A DNA stretch of 64,000 nucleotides from Anopheles merus (lineage: Eukaryota > Arthropoda > Insecta > Diptera > Culicidae), in assembly GCF_017562075.2 (NCBI RefSeq), contig NC_054083.1, positions 11,674,607 through 11,738,606 of the forward strand, in the 5' to 3' direction. Numbering within the stretch: position 1 is the stretch's first letter; each line of letters opens with the position of its first letter. The position numbers and the translations under genes were made by a program. Positions 1 to 11,900 of this stretch are shown here, piece by piece. Below the pieces are notes generated by a model, which saw only the letters and a program-made list of their open reading frames with translations, had not been told where the DNA came from and ran no database searches.

Positions 1-3000
1 GGGTGGTATTATTTTCCCTCCTTCCCATCTCACTACCATCCGTGTGCATGTTTGTACCCGGGAGTACGAGCCGGAGGTGGGATTCGTATCTTCCAAATCA
101 AAATTGAAATGAATCTGGTGTGTTTCATCAAACGTGGAATTGGTTTTGAGTGAAAATGAAATTGAAATTCCTACGAATTAGCTTGAACACAATATCATTT
201 TTGGGGTTAGCAATAAATAATCAAAACAATGGGAGCTTCCTTGCAGCTACACAAAATGTTCATGTTTACATCATTTGTTTTGATACGTTTAATACGTAAA
301 AATCGTTTGGTGTATTACACAAAGAATCAAAATATGTGTGTTTATTTAATTTTTTAGGAGATAGAAATCAAATACATTCTTTTTATTGAAGAATAATATT
401 GTAACAGTAAAACTATTAATGAAAAATATTCATTCTTGGTAAGTGATCCAAAACAATAATTTCAATTTTGCTCAACTTTTGCACACATTTTTGCGTCACG
501 TAAAACAGGGACTGGACCTTGTAAAAAATATATCTCTATCTCTATAGCCTTGTCGTATTTACTTATGTGTGTGCACTAAAGCCATAACAGTTAAATGTCA
601 AAAGTAGCCAATCGGCTTGAAGCCTCTGAACATCTTTACTCAACAATTTCTTATGAGATAAAGATGGTTAAATAGATACTAAGTTATGAAGAGTCTACAT
701 GGAAAGATATAGATACAAAATGTATTGACATATACAAGTCTATTGACAAGAATAGATATTCTATTGATACGTTTCGATAAGGATTCTAAATTAAGAACTT
801 CATCAATAAATAAATTGGCTTTACCTAATTGGAAGGTTTATAATATTTGTAAATCTTGTGTAATTTTCCAGGTAGCTATAATATGTTTTACAATACAATA
901 GTGATATATCTCTTTAGTAACGCTCAAGACCTATATCAGTTGAATGAGTAAGATTTTGATTTATTGTTAAAATTCTAAATAAATTTGTTTTTGTGTAAGA
1001 CAAAAAGTGCTGATTACATGACTACAAATTGAAAACCCATTCCATCATGCCGAAACACTTACTTAGCTAGCCGATCGTTGAATCGGGTCGTACTACTGTC
1101 TGTCCATCAAATTGACAGGTTATTTTCCACCATTTTTAACAATGACACGGACGCTTTACCGACGCACCCTGTAAGCACACGGGCCACTCATCCGTCCGAG
1201 CAAGGAAGTTTCCACATGTTTGATGCTATTTTTCCATAAACATCGCTGCTGGATTCCAATCGCTCCAGTGTCGGTGCGGTTTTCTGTATTACCGTGGTCG
1301 AACCAGACTCTTCTCTTTTGTTGAAGTTGTATTTTTTATTGTTTTCGTTTTGTTTTCTTCCCTGTTGCTCGGAAAAGTGTTAAGGTTACCGGTGTCCATG
1401 GCCCTCCATTGTACTTTCCCTATTGTTTTCAATGGACCGTAACACCTTCCCGCTTGGTGGATCGAATGAAATATTTTGCGTGCTTTTTCGCTTCTGCCAT
1501 TCGTGTCATTCGGCTTTGCGGAAGTGGGACGGGTAGGTTGCTCCAGATCGCTATGGCCAGAAAGGTCGCGATGATGAAAACCGATAGCAGCTATTTTCCT
1601 TTACCCATTCTACCTCTCGTGTGGGGCAAGTAAGATTAACCTACATGTCCTTGCCCTTCCCCTTTTTGAGCGAGCTGCATTTTCTTTTCTCCCCGCAAAC
1701 GCTTGAAAAGTCTTTCAGTACGTAGCACATGACGCTGGTGGTCATGTTGTGGAATGTTTGAAATATTTTATCATCATAATAAATTCATCGAAATAACAAT
1801 TTTTTCATATTTAAATTCCCCTATTCGTCACAATCATCGATGGGCAAGTATGCGAGCGTCCGGGCTACGATGCGTCGCTTCGTAAAGGGTATGGTTATGT
1901 TCACTGTTCTCAATTGAGCACGCATGCATGCAGCGAGAAAAGGTTTGGCTATCCTCAATATTGTTCGGATGTAAGTAGTTAAACTGTTTCCTTGGCATGC
2001 ACTAAAAGAAAGAATACAAATAAAAAAAGGAAAAAATGTCGGTTCGTCAAGAATGCATAATATCATTTACGTAATATGCCTCTGTGGAGATATTTTCAAT
2101 GTTTGAATTCAACAATTGATTTGATAACTTTATTAAACTTTCATTTCTTATGCAAAATTTATATATCAGTACAGAAAAAGCAACATACTTTGACACGGAT
2201 TAATAAATACTTGAATGAATAGTGCAGTTTCATTCATCTGTCTAGTTAATTATATAGTATTGTCATTGTAATATTCAATTGATATGCCTGAAACATACAT
2301 ACTCTAAATATTTATGCATTGAACTGTACGCGCAACAGTTGCACATTGTATGCTTCCATTCTGTAAATATGTGAAAAAAAAAACTATATTTAGTCGTTAT
2401 TTTTCCACTCTTTTGTCACGCCAAAGCGCATGATCAATCACAGATCGAGCATGCGAAGTAATTAAGTTGACGCCCACTCTCCACATCACTGTCTCCACGA
2501 TAAAGTTTTCAAATATCTGTTCCGAAATGAATATTTACTACCCAAGGCACTTGATTGCTGGGTAAAGCAACAATATTCATACGTTCATTTTATTATGATC
2601 GGGCACCTAGCGTTTAGGGATGTTAATTTAAGATCATTTCTCGATGGTACCTTTTTCCAACTCGCACCAGAAATACACATGCCAGGAATCGTACGCCCAA
2701 ATGACCCTCCAAACAATGCCCGAGCGCCGGTAAGCCATCGTTAATATGCAGAGTGTAGCTCGGCGCTAGCCAAACAGAGTAATCTCTTTTTCGTGCCGTG
2801 CCAAAAATCTAAATAGAACCAGTGAAATGAACAGCGCTCCCTGTCGGCGAATCGTTTAACCTCGATCGTTGTGAAGGCGACCAGCAAAAGGATCAACCGT
2901 CGACCCGTGCCGACCGGGCGGGAAAATTGGAAACATCGCACCATCGGTTACTATGTTACGAGTTTGACAACGGACCCACCGAAACGGAAAGCTCGTTCAA

Positions 3001-4998
3001 ACATGAGCAGTTTGAGTGGTGCAAGTGATGCTGCACCAACACCTTCCCGTAGCAATATGCAATCACCGTCTCTTTCTATCCTTTCTGAACGAAACCAGGG
3101 GGCAACGAGAGATTCCCTTCCTTTGGCACGAACCTGCCTGTTGCTAGCTTTCCATTGCACGCTCCAATGAAAGTAATGAGATGAGCGAGGACATTCGCTG
3201 AGCATAGGAGCAACAGAGGCGAATGCCATGGCAACGGGCCGCGTGAGATAGCAGGTTGTTTGCTAGGGTTGAAGCGAGAGCGCGGTTGTCGTGGCGATAG
3301 GACGCGAAAGCATGCGTACGAGTCAAGGTGAGGCGGTGTAAAAAAATAATGCATGCTCTGTGCATATTAAATGCAACGACAAGTGAACCTTGGCTGCACG
3401 TCAAGCAGAGTACGATGCATGTTGCATGCAGATAGAGGAAATTGGCTAATTTATACAAACGGAAGGAAGGTTAAAAACGGTATCAACCGTATTCAAACGA
3501 TAGTGAATCCATCTGACATACTAAACGGAGGCTTTAGAATAACAACGGGAATATCTGTTTTCTTTTTCTCGCACTATGAGGATCCAGTGTTACGAAACTA
3601 GAATGAGTGAATGGCAATTTAAACTGTAAAAGTGAGTGTGATTGTGCAGTTTCTCTAGACAAACATTTCCTCACATTTAATACAACATAGCGGCGATTAA
3701 ATTGATTTTTGCTGGGAAAAGAAAGTGAACGATTAAGTTTAATTGTGTTTGATACATTTAGTGATTGCATGAGATTGTTTCGAACCGGGCCGGGTTTAGT
3801 TGATGACAGCCTAACCCACCGCTAGCAGTAATGAAAGCTCTAAGACCATTAGCTTAATGAAAAACGACTAACAATCTGCGAGCTGAGTGAAAGACGTAAT
3901 TAAAGTCAATTAAATCAGTGCTTTGCTGGCTGCGCTGCTATCTATCCCAGGGATAATCGGTCGAGGCCAGGACTCAACCTGATTGTGTAATTCAACGTAA
4001 TTCAGTGTATCTGCACTCATCTGAAAAGGTCTGCAGGTAAGATAATCGGGAAGATAAGCTGCTCACAACTGATCAACAAACACGCAAATCTTACATGTTA
4101 TGTGTGTACTCCTTTCCGCGAAGTGGTGCTCTCAAGAACGTACTGTGCAGTGTAAAAACATAATTGTCACAGTAATTAGAGTTTTATTTGCTTCACGCAT
4201 AACCCAGCAACGTTTACAACAGTGTAACTGCTTCTCAGCTATTGAAAGACACACGGCCAAGCTGCTGGATAGATTCGGATGGCAACACAACGGTCAGGAA
4301 TCAGGTACAACAGAGCTTAAACAATCATTATTGTAATTTATTTCGCATTTTTAATCCCCTGATTTACTGACAGTGCTATCTGCCTGGTGACCGGGCATCC
4401 ACTGTTCTCTTATACTGTGCCAAGGTCCGCTTTTGGAAACGCAGCAAGATTTAGGACCTAGAATTTTACGTCCCTCCGAGTGAAGTTTGCGAAATTAATT
4501 GCACAACACAGTAAACGGGCCATCGCTCGATGGCCACCAAAGTAATCCGTTCGCTGTTGGAATTGTTTTAATTTACATTTCACTCTATACTAAATACTAA
4601 ACAATGCTATCGGATTAGGTTGTGTGCTGTCTATCTATCTGCTAGGTTGGTGTGGTTGGGTAAAGAATAAATAATTTTGTTACCTACCGACTTGCGACCG
4701 TCCATATTCATAGCAGTGGGTTTAATAAAGGCAGCAGTGAAAGTTGCAGCTATATTAATCCCAATAGCTTGATTTGCGTTTTTGTAAGACTTTGAGTAAT
4801 TGGAGGAAAAAATTGATTACAGCATTCTGCCCATTCCTATTAGGAAGCTTCAAAAGCAATCATCAGTGAGAATAAAGGTACATTTTGATCTTTCATCAAA
4901 CGCTCTTAAAGCGTATCGCTTGTGTCCCAAAAAATCCCAAGCAAAGCCTTTTAAACGATAAAGACTCTATTTGTTACTTAAGTGTAGTTCTAGTGCAG
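1..4998. other. Non-coding stretch without a supported gene
   Basis: I see no supportable gene here. Roughly 120-1030 and 1740-2600 are AT-rich, while 1040-1730 and 2640-3500 are near-balanced in composition. An ORF at 2871-3170 uses GTG as its first codon and has no splice or family support. A CAG|GTAAGA donor-like sequence at 4034-4042 follows a poor pyrimidine tract. It could be a 5' exon end for the candidate gene just downstream, but the reading frames before it have stops and no in-frame ATG. Confidence 0.55.
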
Positions 4999-5114
4999 AC
5001 CATCCAAATGGTTACATTTTCGATGAAATTCACGAACAATGCATAAAAACAATTTATGAATGTGTTCACCAACGTTGCGATCTTTGGAAAGCTTTCGCCT
5101 CTTTGGCAGTATTC
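4999..5114 (+). CDS. Candidate internal exon (exon A) of an unrecognised two-exon ORF
   Basis: The exon would begin after a GTGCAG acceptor ending at 4998 and end at a consensus donor GTAAGT at 5115-5120. It is open in one frame for 38 codons (after two bases completing a split codon), starting His-Pro-Asn-Gly and ending Ser-Leu-Ala-Val-Phe. The frame passes intact into the ORF after the intron 5115-5216. That intron is 102 bases long with GT-AG ends, a size common in mosquitoes. No ATG lies in this frame, so an upstream exon would be needed; the only donor-like site I see is near 4037. The protein is not recognised. Two exons in phase across a good intron is the whole of the support, and chance remains possible. 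Confidence 0.3.
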
Positions 5115-5216
5115 GTAAGTGATGTACGAAAGGGTAAAACACATAGCTTGTGATCGAGTAAAATGGACTTTAACGTTGCAAGAAGAAAAAAAAAAAAGCA
5201 TTATTATTTCTACTAG

Positions 5217-5573
5217 AAATTGTCCAACTTCGTCGTTGGAAAAACAATGGCTGCGAGTATGTTGGAAGAAGAGCAAATGGAAAGTGAAAACTTTTTCCAT
5301 GCTTTTAATTCACTTTGGAAAACCGTCCGACTGTTGTCGCTGGCACTGACGGGCATCGAGAACCGTGTTGAACAAACGCGAAAACTAGCAAACGACATCC
5401 GGACGCGTCAGCAACTTCTTCGGACGATGATGTCAACGGTTTGGTTCATGTGCATTGTACAACGTTCTGTTGGGTTGGTTTGGCGTTCTGGTGCAAGAAA
5501 TATTGTAGAAAATGTTGTCCAGTCTTACAAGAGCACGATTTTTGGTGGTGCATTTTACGAATCTTACTTTTGA
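5217..5573 (+). CDS. Candidate terminal exon (exon B), unrecognised protein, 118 codons plus stop
   Basis: The exon starts after the acceptor TTTCTACTAG ending at 5216 and stays open to a TGA at 5571-5573. An in-frame ATG at 5247 has a good context (AAACAATGG), so the protein could also start here and be 108 residues. The first 70 or so residues after that ATG look genuinely coding: acidic at the start (Leu-Glu-Glu-Glu-Gln), then a helix-rich segment containing FFHAFNSLWKTVRLL and IENRVEQTRKLAND. The codons there favour CTG, ACG, ATC, GAG and AAC, as in Anopheles genes. From about 5435 the composition becomes G/T-rich and less convincing, so the true end may differ; another frame is open across 5405-5640. 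AATAAA at 6110-6115 could serve as a polyadenylation signal. No domain is recognised. Confidence 0.32.
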   Translation, partial: KLSNFVVGKTMAASMLEEEQMESENFFHAFNSLWKTVRLLSLALTGIENRVEQTRKLANDIRTRQQLLRTMMSTVWFMCIVQRSVGLVWRSGARNIVENVVQSYKSTIFGGAFYESYF

Positions 5574-6796
5574 TCCCATTCGTTACACAAAGGAAGAAAA
5601 GAGCGACTCAGTGAGGGAGCATTCAAACACAAGACGAAGCCGAAGAAACAGTGAAGAACAGCAAAGGGAAAAATATTTCCAAAGCTCTGGTGATTTGATT
5701 ACGTCGTTTCGTTGCACGGGCCCAATTAGAAGGAATGTTTGAAAAAGGGTTCTCGGGCACGAAACACCCACCTTTCGGATGGTTCTTCTTTGTCTCAATC
5801 AGGGGCTGATTGGATTGTTCCTGCCTCGATAATGATGCCCGGGGTCAAATGTAACAGCACGGGGGTACGATGTTTTTACTTTGTGGGATTCTTTTTTTTT
5901 TTTCATTTCTGTCCTTTATCTACTCTCGAGAGAGTGAATTTGTTTTATTATAATTGGATAGAGCTTCATAAGTTTTCACTAGAAACGATCGAGATATTGT
6001 CACACTGACAAAAGGTATTTAATTATAACCACTTCATTTTTATAGAGACCAAATGAGATAATGATGGTGACGATAATATTCAAACCACAGCGATTATATT
6101 ACATCCCATAATAAACCAAAATGAAATGTATTGCACTTTCCTCATATTCTATAAATTTGTGTTCTGATTGTTCTTATGCTCGCTTGGGGTATATCCCTAG
6201 ATTGAAGCACAATTTTACAAAGAACCATGATAAAAATGATTTGAAATTGTTATCTAGTTCACACCATATCGGATAAAATGTTGGTACAAGTAAATAAATA
6301 ATCAATGACGTAAAATAATTTTGAAAACAGGAGGTTTTACGACACTAGCCAGAGTTTTTGTATGGAGTTTGACAGTTCATGGCTAATGCCAACACTGGAT
6401 AGAAATCCACACGCGAAAGCATACATATTTGGTCGAAAAAGGTTCTTATGTATGAATCGATGTTTTGTAATGTATTAAAAGTAATGTAGCTCATTTCAAA
6501 CAGAAAAAGAGAAAACTAATTGATTTTTTAATGTATCTTTTCTTGCACACAATTGACAAAATTCAATGTGATACATAAATGAAGCTTTTAAATAATTTTA
6601 AACAGAACAATTATCATTGCAAAGTAAATTAATCTTAATCAAGTTTATGTGTTTTTTAGTATGTAAAATAAATTTAATATATGAAGTCTAGAAAGGTCGG
6701 TCTCGTGGTACAGTCGATAGTGTAAAATGCCAAACAAACTGAAATTAATTTTCGAAGAATTAACTTAAATTTGAAATAGAAAAAACAGAATTAAGC
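5574..6796. other. Non-coding stretch with a SINE head and a possible MITE relic
   Basis: 5574-5740 contains a purine-rich ORF tail with no other support. The sequence becomes AT-rich from about 6000. At 6340-6410, with GTATGGAGTTTGACAG in the middle, there is a stretch resembling the ends of small inverted-repeat elements that I associate with Anopheles genomes. I cannot delimit it, so it is not listed separately. Confidence 0.5.
6695..6718 (+). mobile_element. Relic head of a SINE200-like element
   Basis: GGTCGGTCTCGTGGTACAG followed by TCG is the same head, containing the tRNA A-box region, that ends the minus-strand SINE copies near 41.8 and 46.8 kb. The match stops after about 24 bases. 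That leaves only the 5' part, which is unusual because SINEs normally lose their 5' end. Later deletion is the simplest explanation. Confidence 0.5.
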
Positions 6797-7845
6797 AGGG
6801 TAAATGTACCAATAATGGTGCATTTTGTAGTGGTACAAATGTGTTTTAAATCCATTAAAATGTCAGGAAGGTTAATTCATGAATATTTTAACACAAAGTA
6901 ATTGGAATATCTTTTATTTTCGCTATCACAACCATTTTTACCATCAAACACAACAAATTCACAAAAAAAATATATTTGCATGACGACGTCGTTGCACCTA
7001 TAATGGTGGTTTGGTTCCTATAGTCATCATATTGTGTTCCGATAGTGATGGTAAACAAAGATGCCTCAAAAACTGTGTACAATATATATGAAACTTAGTT
7101 TTGAATCTGTTTTTAATATAAATAGCAAGAATCACATCCTTAATACTGATTTCTTACATAATTTGATCGTAGAAAATGTATGAATTTGGTTGATGAAAAT
7201 ATTGACTAAAGTACTGCATAACACATGTCGTCAACCCACACCCGGAAGATAAATCTTGATTTTAGGTCGATTTTTCACTCAGCCAGATAAGCAAATTTTG
7301 GCCTTTGTTTCGAAAATTACTTACAGAAAACTCATATTTGTTGCTTATTTTAATGAAAACAGTACGACATGCCAAACATATCGTTGAATAAAATCTAAAA
7401 TGTCGTGTTGTCATTGATTTTATAACTAAAACCACTATAGGAACATTCCTATTTTCCGTAACTATAAACACTTAAAAATATGTAAACATGGATAATTTTC
7501 TAAATGGATTTTATGGAGATTTTAATAAAACAATATCATTTAATAACAATAATGTTAAAAAAATTGCGTTGCTATGTGGTCATTTAGAACATTAAGAATG
7601 ATATGAGTTTCGTTATGAAATCCTAAAGATTTTGGAAAAATGCTGACACATTTCACAAAATAATGGATTTCTAGGTCATTAAGTTATTGAATGGCCCCTT
7701 TTAACTTTTAAATCCTCTGTAAAAGGCTAGAGAACATTCCACACCAACATAAATAACTTAATTAATTTTAATTTATCGTATGCAATGCATTTTAGTGCAA
7801 TACCATCACTATTGGTACTACCACCACTATAGGTACGTTTACCCT
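6797..7845. mobile_element. Palindromic non-autonomous DNA element (element 1)
   Basis: The left end AGGGTAAATGTACC (6797-6810) and right end GGTACGTTTACCCT (7832-7845) are inverted repeats matching at 13 of 14 bases. The roughly 1-kb interior is AT-rich and has no transposase ORF. A short motif close to CCACYACTATAGGAAC occurs several times. It is on the minus strand in the left half (around 6995-7055 and near the left end) and on the plus strand in the right half (7431-7449, 7802-7836), which makes the element an imperfect palindrome. The last right-hand copy runs directly into the terminal repeat. This fits a MITE with subterminal binding-site arrays. The superfamily is not assigned because a clean target duplication is not visible. 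Confidence 0.7.
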
Positions 7846-8777
7846 AATGTTCAAATAGCATTTGACTCAAAAGCAATCTTATACCATGGTTGTTTCGAAT
7901 CAAATATAAGTAAAACAGGAGCATCGTCTTATAATAAAACAATTAAAATATATTTATAAATTACAATGCACATCAGCGTATGCTTCTTTAATGCCAGTCT
8001 CATGATTTGAGTAGGCGTTGCATTCGATCACTCACTTTTCACTAGCAAGAACAGTAACCGGTCCCTATGCTGACTGTCATTACCATTATGAACGCTACAA
8101 AACGAGGAGGCTAATGATTAGCCTCACCTGATTTGAATACAAAATGGAGCACTGTAATTGCGGCTATTATTCTCCGATTTCACTTACGCTCCGAGCACCG
8201 TTATCTCGCGTTTTGTTTGCAGCCGCCAGTACACATGTACACCATGTGTGCGCGTGTCGTCTGGAAGTTTATGCTTTTGTGCCCCGGCAGCTCCTTGGTG
8301 CATTGAGCAAGTCAATTATTCACACCTGGGGATGTGTCTTCCGTCTTTATTGAATAAAATGGTCTCAGTGTGCACGGCAATACGATATATATATTCACTT
8401 CCTGTCTGTTGTTACTAACGAGGCTGCCCTTTCCGTGTGAGGGTGGCGCCTGTTTTCACACTATGTCGATGGGTATGTGTGCGAGCGTGGATCGCTTATT
8501 GGCGTTTGAATTATTTCTTTTCTGCACGCAACGCCTTTTAGCTGGTGAAATAATGATGCATCTTAAGAATAGCATTCATCTGTACAGGTTCAACCTTTTG
8601 CCATTAGCAAATGGCGTTATTAACGACAAAGGTATATTAAATCAATACTATTTGTTTATTAGAATTTGGATTTTGTACACCAAATGTTTAGTTTTCTCTT
8701 AAATAATTTGTAATAAAGATTGAATTTAAAATTAAATTATACAATTGCAACTTGACGATCTTTTTACTTGCGCTTAG
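7846..8777. other. Non-coding stretch before candidate exon at 8778
   Basis: The start is AT-rich; the sequence is near-balanced from 8020 to 8600. Small ORFs at 8144-8353 and 8370-8702 overlap and have no coding character. A donor-like CAAAG|GTATAT lies at 8626-8636, but the frame before it does not fit the phase required by the following candidate exon. Confidence 0.45.
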
Positions 8778-8985
8778 ATCGTACCACTGCCATCCAAAGA
8801 CACAATATGAGGGTGAAGAAATAGCACCACTTTGCTTCCAAATTGAACGTTTCAATTCACTTGACACAAGCGGTGACGAGATGCAGACTAAGATAGATCT
8901 TGAGGTGGAGTACACTTCGCAACAAAAGTATGCGAAACTTTATCTGAACCTTCCGAACGCAAACGCTGTGTGTCCACGGGGGTGA
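8778..8985 (+). CDS. Candidate terminal exon, unrecognised protein
   Basis: The exon begins after a pyrimidine-containing acceptor (CTTTTTACTTGCGCTTAG, ending 8777) and is open to TGA at 8983-8985: one base of a split codon, then 68 residues. The peptide has a protein-like composition. It has four cysteines (three in the first 19 residues, one near the end), an acidic stretch, and a segment KIDLEVEYTSQQKYAKLYL with the alternation of a beta-strand region. A GTGACG overlapping the stop could be a weak donor, in which case the exon would not be terminal. I found no upstream exon in the right phase. No family is recognised. A degenerate or chance ORF cannot be excluded. Confidence 0.27.
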
Positions 8986-11900
8986 CGCCATGACAGCAGC
9001 AGCGGGTAGAATTGTCTACGGCACACCTCGAGAATGTACTTCCAAACACCAGTCAAACAACGGAGGATTCGAACGGAGTCACTCAAGTGTGGCATCTGTC
9101 AGCTTTAAGTGAAAAATATTTGTCATGAAATTTTAAACATTCTTCTCACACAAAACTTTCCCGAGTTGTCATCGGCGCATGGGAAAAGGGACGGTAGGAC
9201 GGGAATCTTCACTGGTGCAATTTAGTTTCATCACGGCAACGCTTCCTGCCCGGCAACGATTATGTGAACAGTAGCGCCGAATAGCATCCTTCTTTCCTCT
9301 TTCGCACGCTGTCTCTAAAAGACAATGGTGGACGAGGAACATATTTTGACATTAACTGACATTTCTGCAAGCGTTGGTTGTTTGTGGGTCGTGGCATACG
9401 GTTATGACGGAGCATAGGAGGACTTTGACGGAGGGAAAAGGGGGTGCGGGCACCGAATCAACACTCCAAGGCAACGAATGTGACTTTAAATTGTGCCTTA
9501 TAAGGCGAAAATGGCACAGTTTTACGATGTGCTAAATGTTCTCGGGTGAGATATGACGCGAATGTGTAGCAGGGATCATGGAGTGAGCTGATGGCCTCAA
9601 TCCTTGGGCCTTACTGAAGCTTGAAGGTATTTTGAGGGATTGACAAATTTTACGCGCTGTAATACGCTCCAGTGGCGCGATAATTTTCGTTGTTAACAGT
9701 CAATTAAAATCGGCATCCCGCAACGGGGACCGTGTATGGGCACACACTAACCCACCGGCAGACAGCTCTTCACCGTTATGCCACGGTACATTTTATGAGC
9801 GGCGAATATGTGAACCGTAAAGTGTGCTGCCATTCGGTTAAACTGTAAGCCGATCATCCCCAGTACGGGTAAAGGTTTAATGGAGAACTGCGAAAATGAA
9901 CTTTAAGGGCATTTTGTTCCTTTAATAATGCATTAAAGGAAGGTGTGTTGAGTTTTGTCAAATGGAATCATTGGAATGAAAAAAAGGTCTTTAAAAGTAA
10001 TGAAATTACAAACGGCCGATCCGAATATTGTATTAGTGAACAGTCATCAAAATAAAACCTTTTCCACAACAGCCAAAAGCATTGAGTGCGAAACAAAAAT
10101 AAAATACTTTGAATGATAATTTTAAATCAGGTCATAAATCTTCCAACCATATAGGCAATCCATTTTATTGCTCCAGCGTGCACTCCCGTATCCTGTTGCA
10201 CGGAGACGGAATCACCAGCAAAGCGAATGAAACGTCTTTTTATAAATCTCGCTAATGGCCGCAGAAAAGCCTATTTCCAAGGAGGGATGGTATTAAATTA
10301 GAGATGAAAAAGGCTAGCTTAAATTGTTCGACTACAGAGGTAAACGGATCCAGCAGCAGTATCCTTTTGTTACCGGTTGCAAAATTCAAAACGAAGAAGC
10401 AAAGAATCATTCGGATCCATTTGTTGGCCAAGTATTTGAGCAAAATACTGGAGTCTTCTTCTGTGGGTTTTTTTTTCAGTACAGTATCTCCTTCGCCTTA
10501 ACGCTTGCTACTAAATAGCAGAAAAGGACGCTACCGCACAAACGGGGATGGATTTATTTTCGGAGCTATCACAAAAATACGATGACTTTGACGTTGACGG
10601 CTCTTTATCGGTAAATGTATAAAAGGCAAGCGTTAGCGAGGGAGGTTGCGTCGTGCATCGCAACGAAACCCCTACCCAACGTTTGCGACATTTCTCAAAA
10701 AAGACATTAATATCGGTCGTCTAAATCCTCTTTTTAGTGTTTGAATATTTTATGTTGACTTATGATATCGGCCACAATGTGCCGGAGAGAAGCCGCTTAA
10801 GAGCTAAAGGAAGAAAACAGAATTTTTGTTTCGCTTTTTTGTACGAGTGAAGTGCTTTTTCGTGGTAAAAATATGACTAAGTTTAAATTGAATAATATTT
10901 ATTATAAGCTGAAAAAATTCTATTTGTTTTGTATTCGTGTTGTTGCATTGAGGGAATCGCGCACTAGTAGATACATTATAGTTATTACGTAAAAATAAAA
11001 ATACTACACACTGTTTGCTTGACAAAACAAAAAATACTCTGCCTGCAAGGGATCAAAAAGGCTGAAAATGAGAATATCTCTTCAGTTATGTCGAAGAAAT
11101 CAGTCCAGATCACTGAGACTTTTTTGAATCATAAAAAACGTTCCACTGAGGTGTGAAGAAATATTCTTTGTTTATTGTTTGCCTCGAAATGTCAAAGTTC
11201 ATATCATAATAGTGAAAATGACCTGTCAAGAATAACATCAACGTTTCAATTTTATGTTTTAAGTATTCAATCTTTTTTTACTTTAACGATACACCTTTCA
11301 AACACAGACACACTTCTACAGAAATTTCGAAATCAAAACTGTAGTTAACACTTTAGGTATGTAAATCTGCTATGTTAAGCTATTTAATTATAATTTATCG
11401 ATAAGAACGGTCCCACTATGTTTATGTTCAATATTCTACAAGATGAAGTTTGAATGAATTATCCTAATCGTTTAATATTTCATTTCTTCTCCTTTCGCAA
11501 ATATGTTCTACTTCGAACGTATTGTGGCTTAATGAACTTGAACATTGCCAATATCTCGCCAGGAGCAAACCCCACGTACAAGGCACCCCGGTATGCTTAT
11601 CAGCTGTAGCCATAATCTGTAACGGTCTGTCTTTGCCAATCCGTGGCATCGTGTGATGAAGAAATTCGTAATTCGGCCCGAAGTGTGTGCGGGAGCTCGA
11701 ATGCATTAAGGTACTTTAGCAGCGCACAGTAATGCATGGCTACCGTTCAGCGAATCCAGCCAATGCTGACTGAGCGCCCATGCATCGGTGTAGATTGAAC
11801 TCAAAGCCCGAAGTAACACTTGCAATCCGTTTAATATATGTGCGCTTCGGCAGCACCGTCCGTCTGCAGTGAAATGTGCCGCCTGTCGGTATGGTTTGCC

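Noticed and set aside
4031..4042. CAG|GTAAGA as another recursive splice site
   Set aside because: The upstream 30 bases are not pyrimidine-rich and there is no branch-point consensus; it may at most be a plain donor.
10618..10625. TATAAAAG as a core promoter
   Set aside because: No initiator consensus at the expected distance and no ORF downstream; such a sequence is expected by chance in 64 kb.
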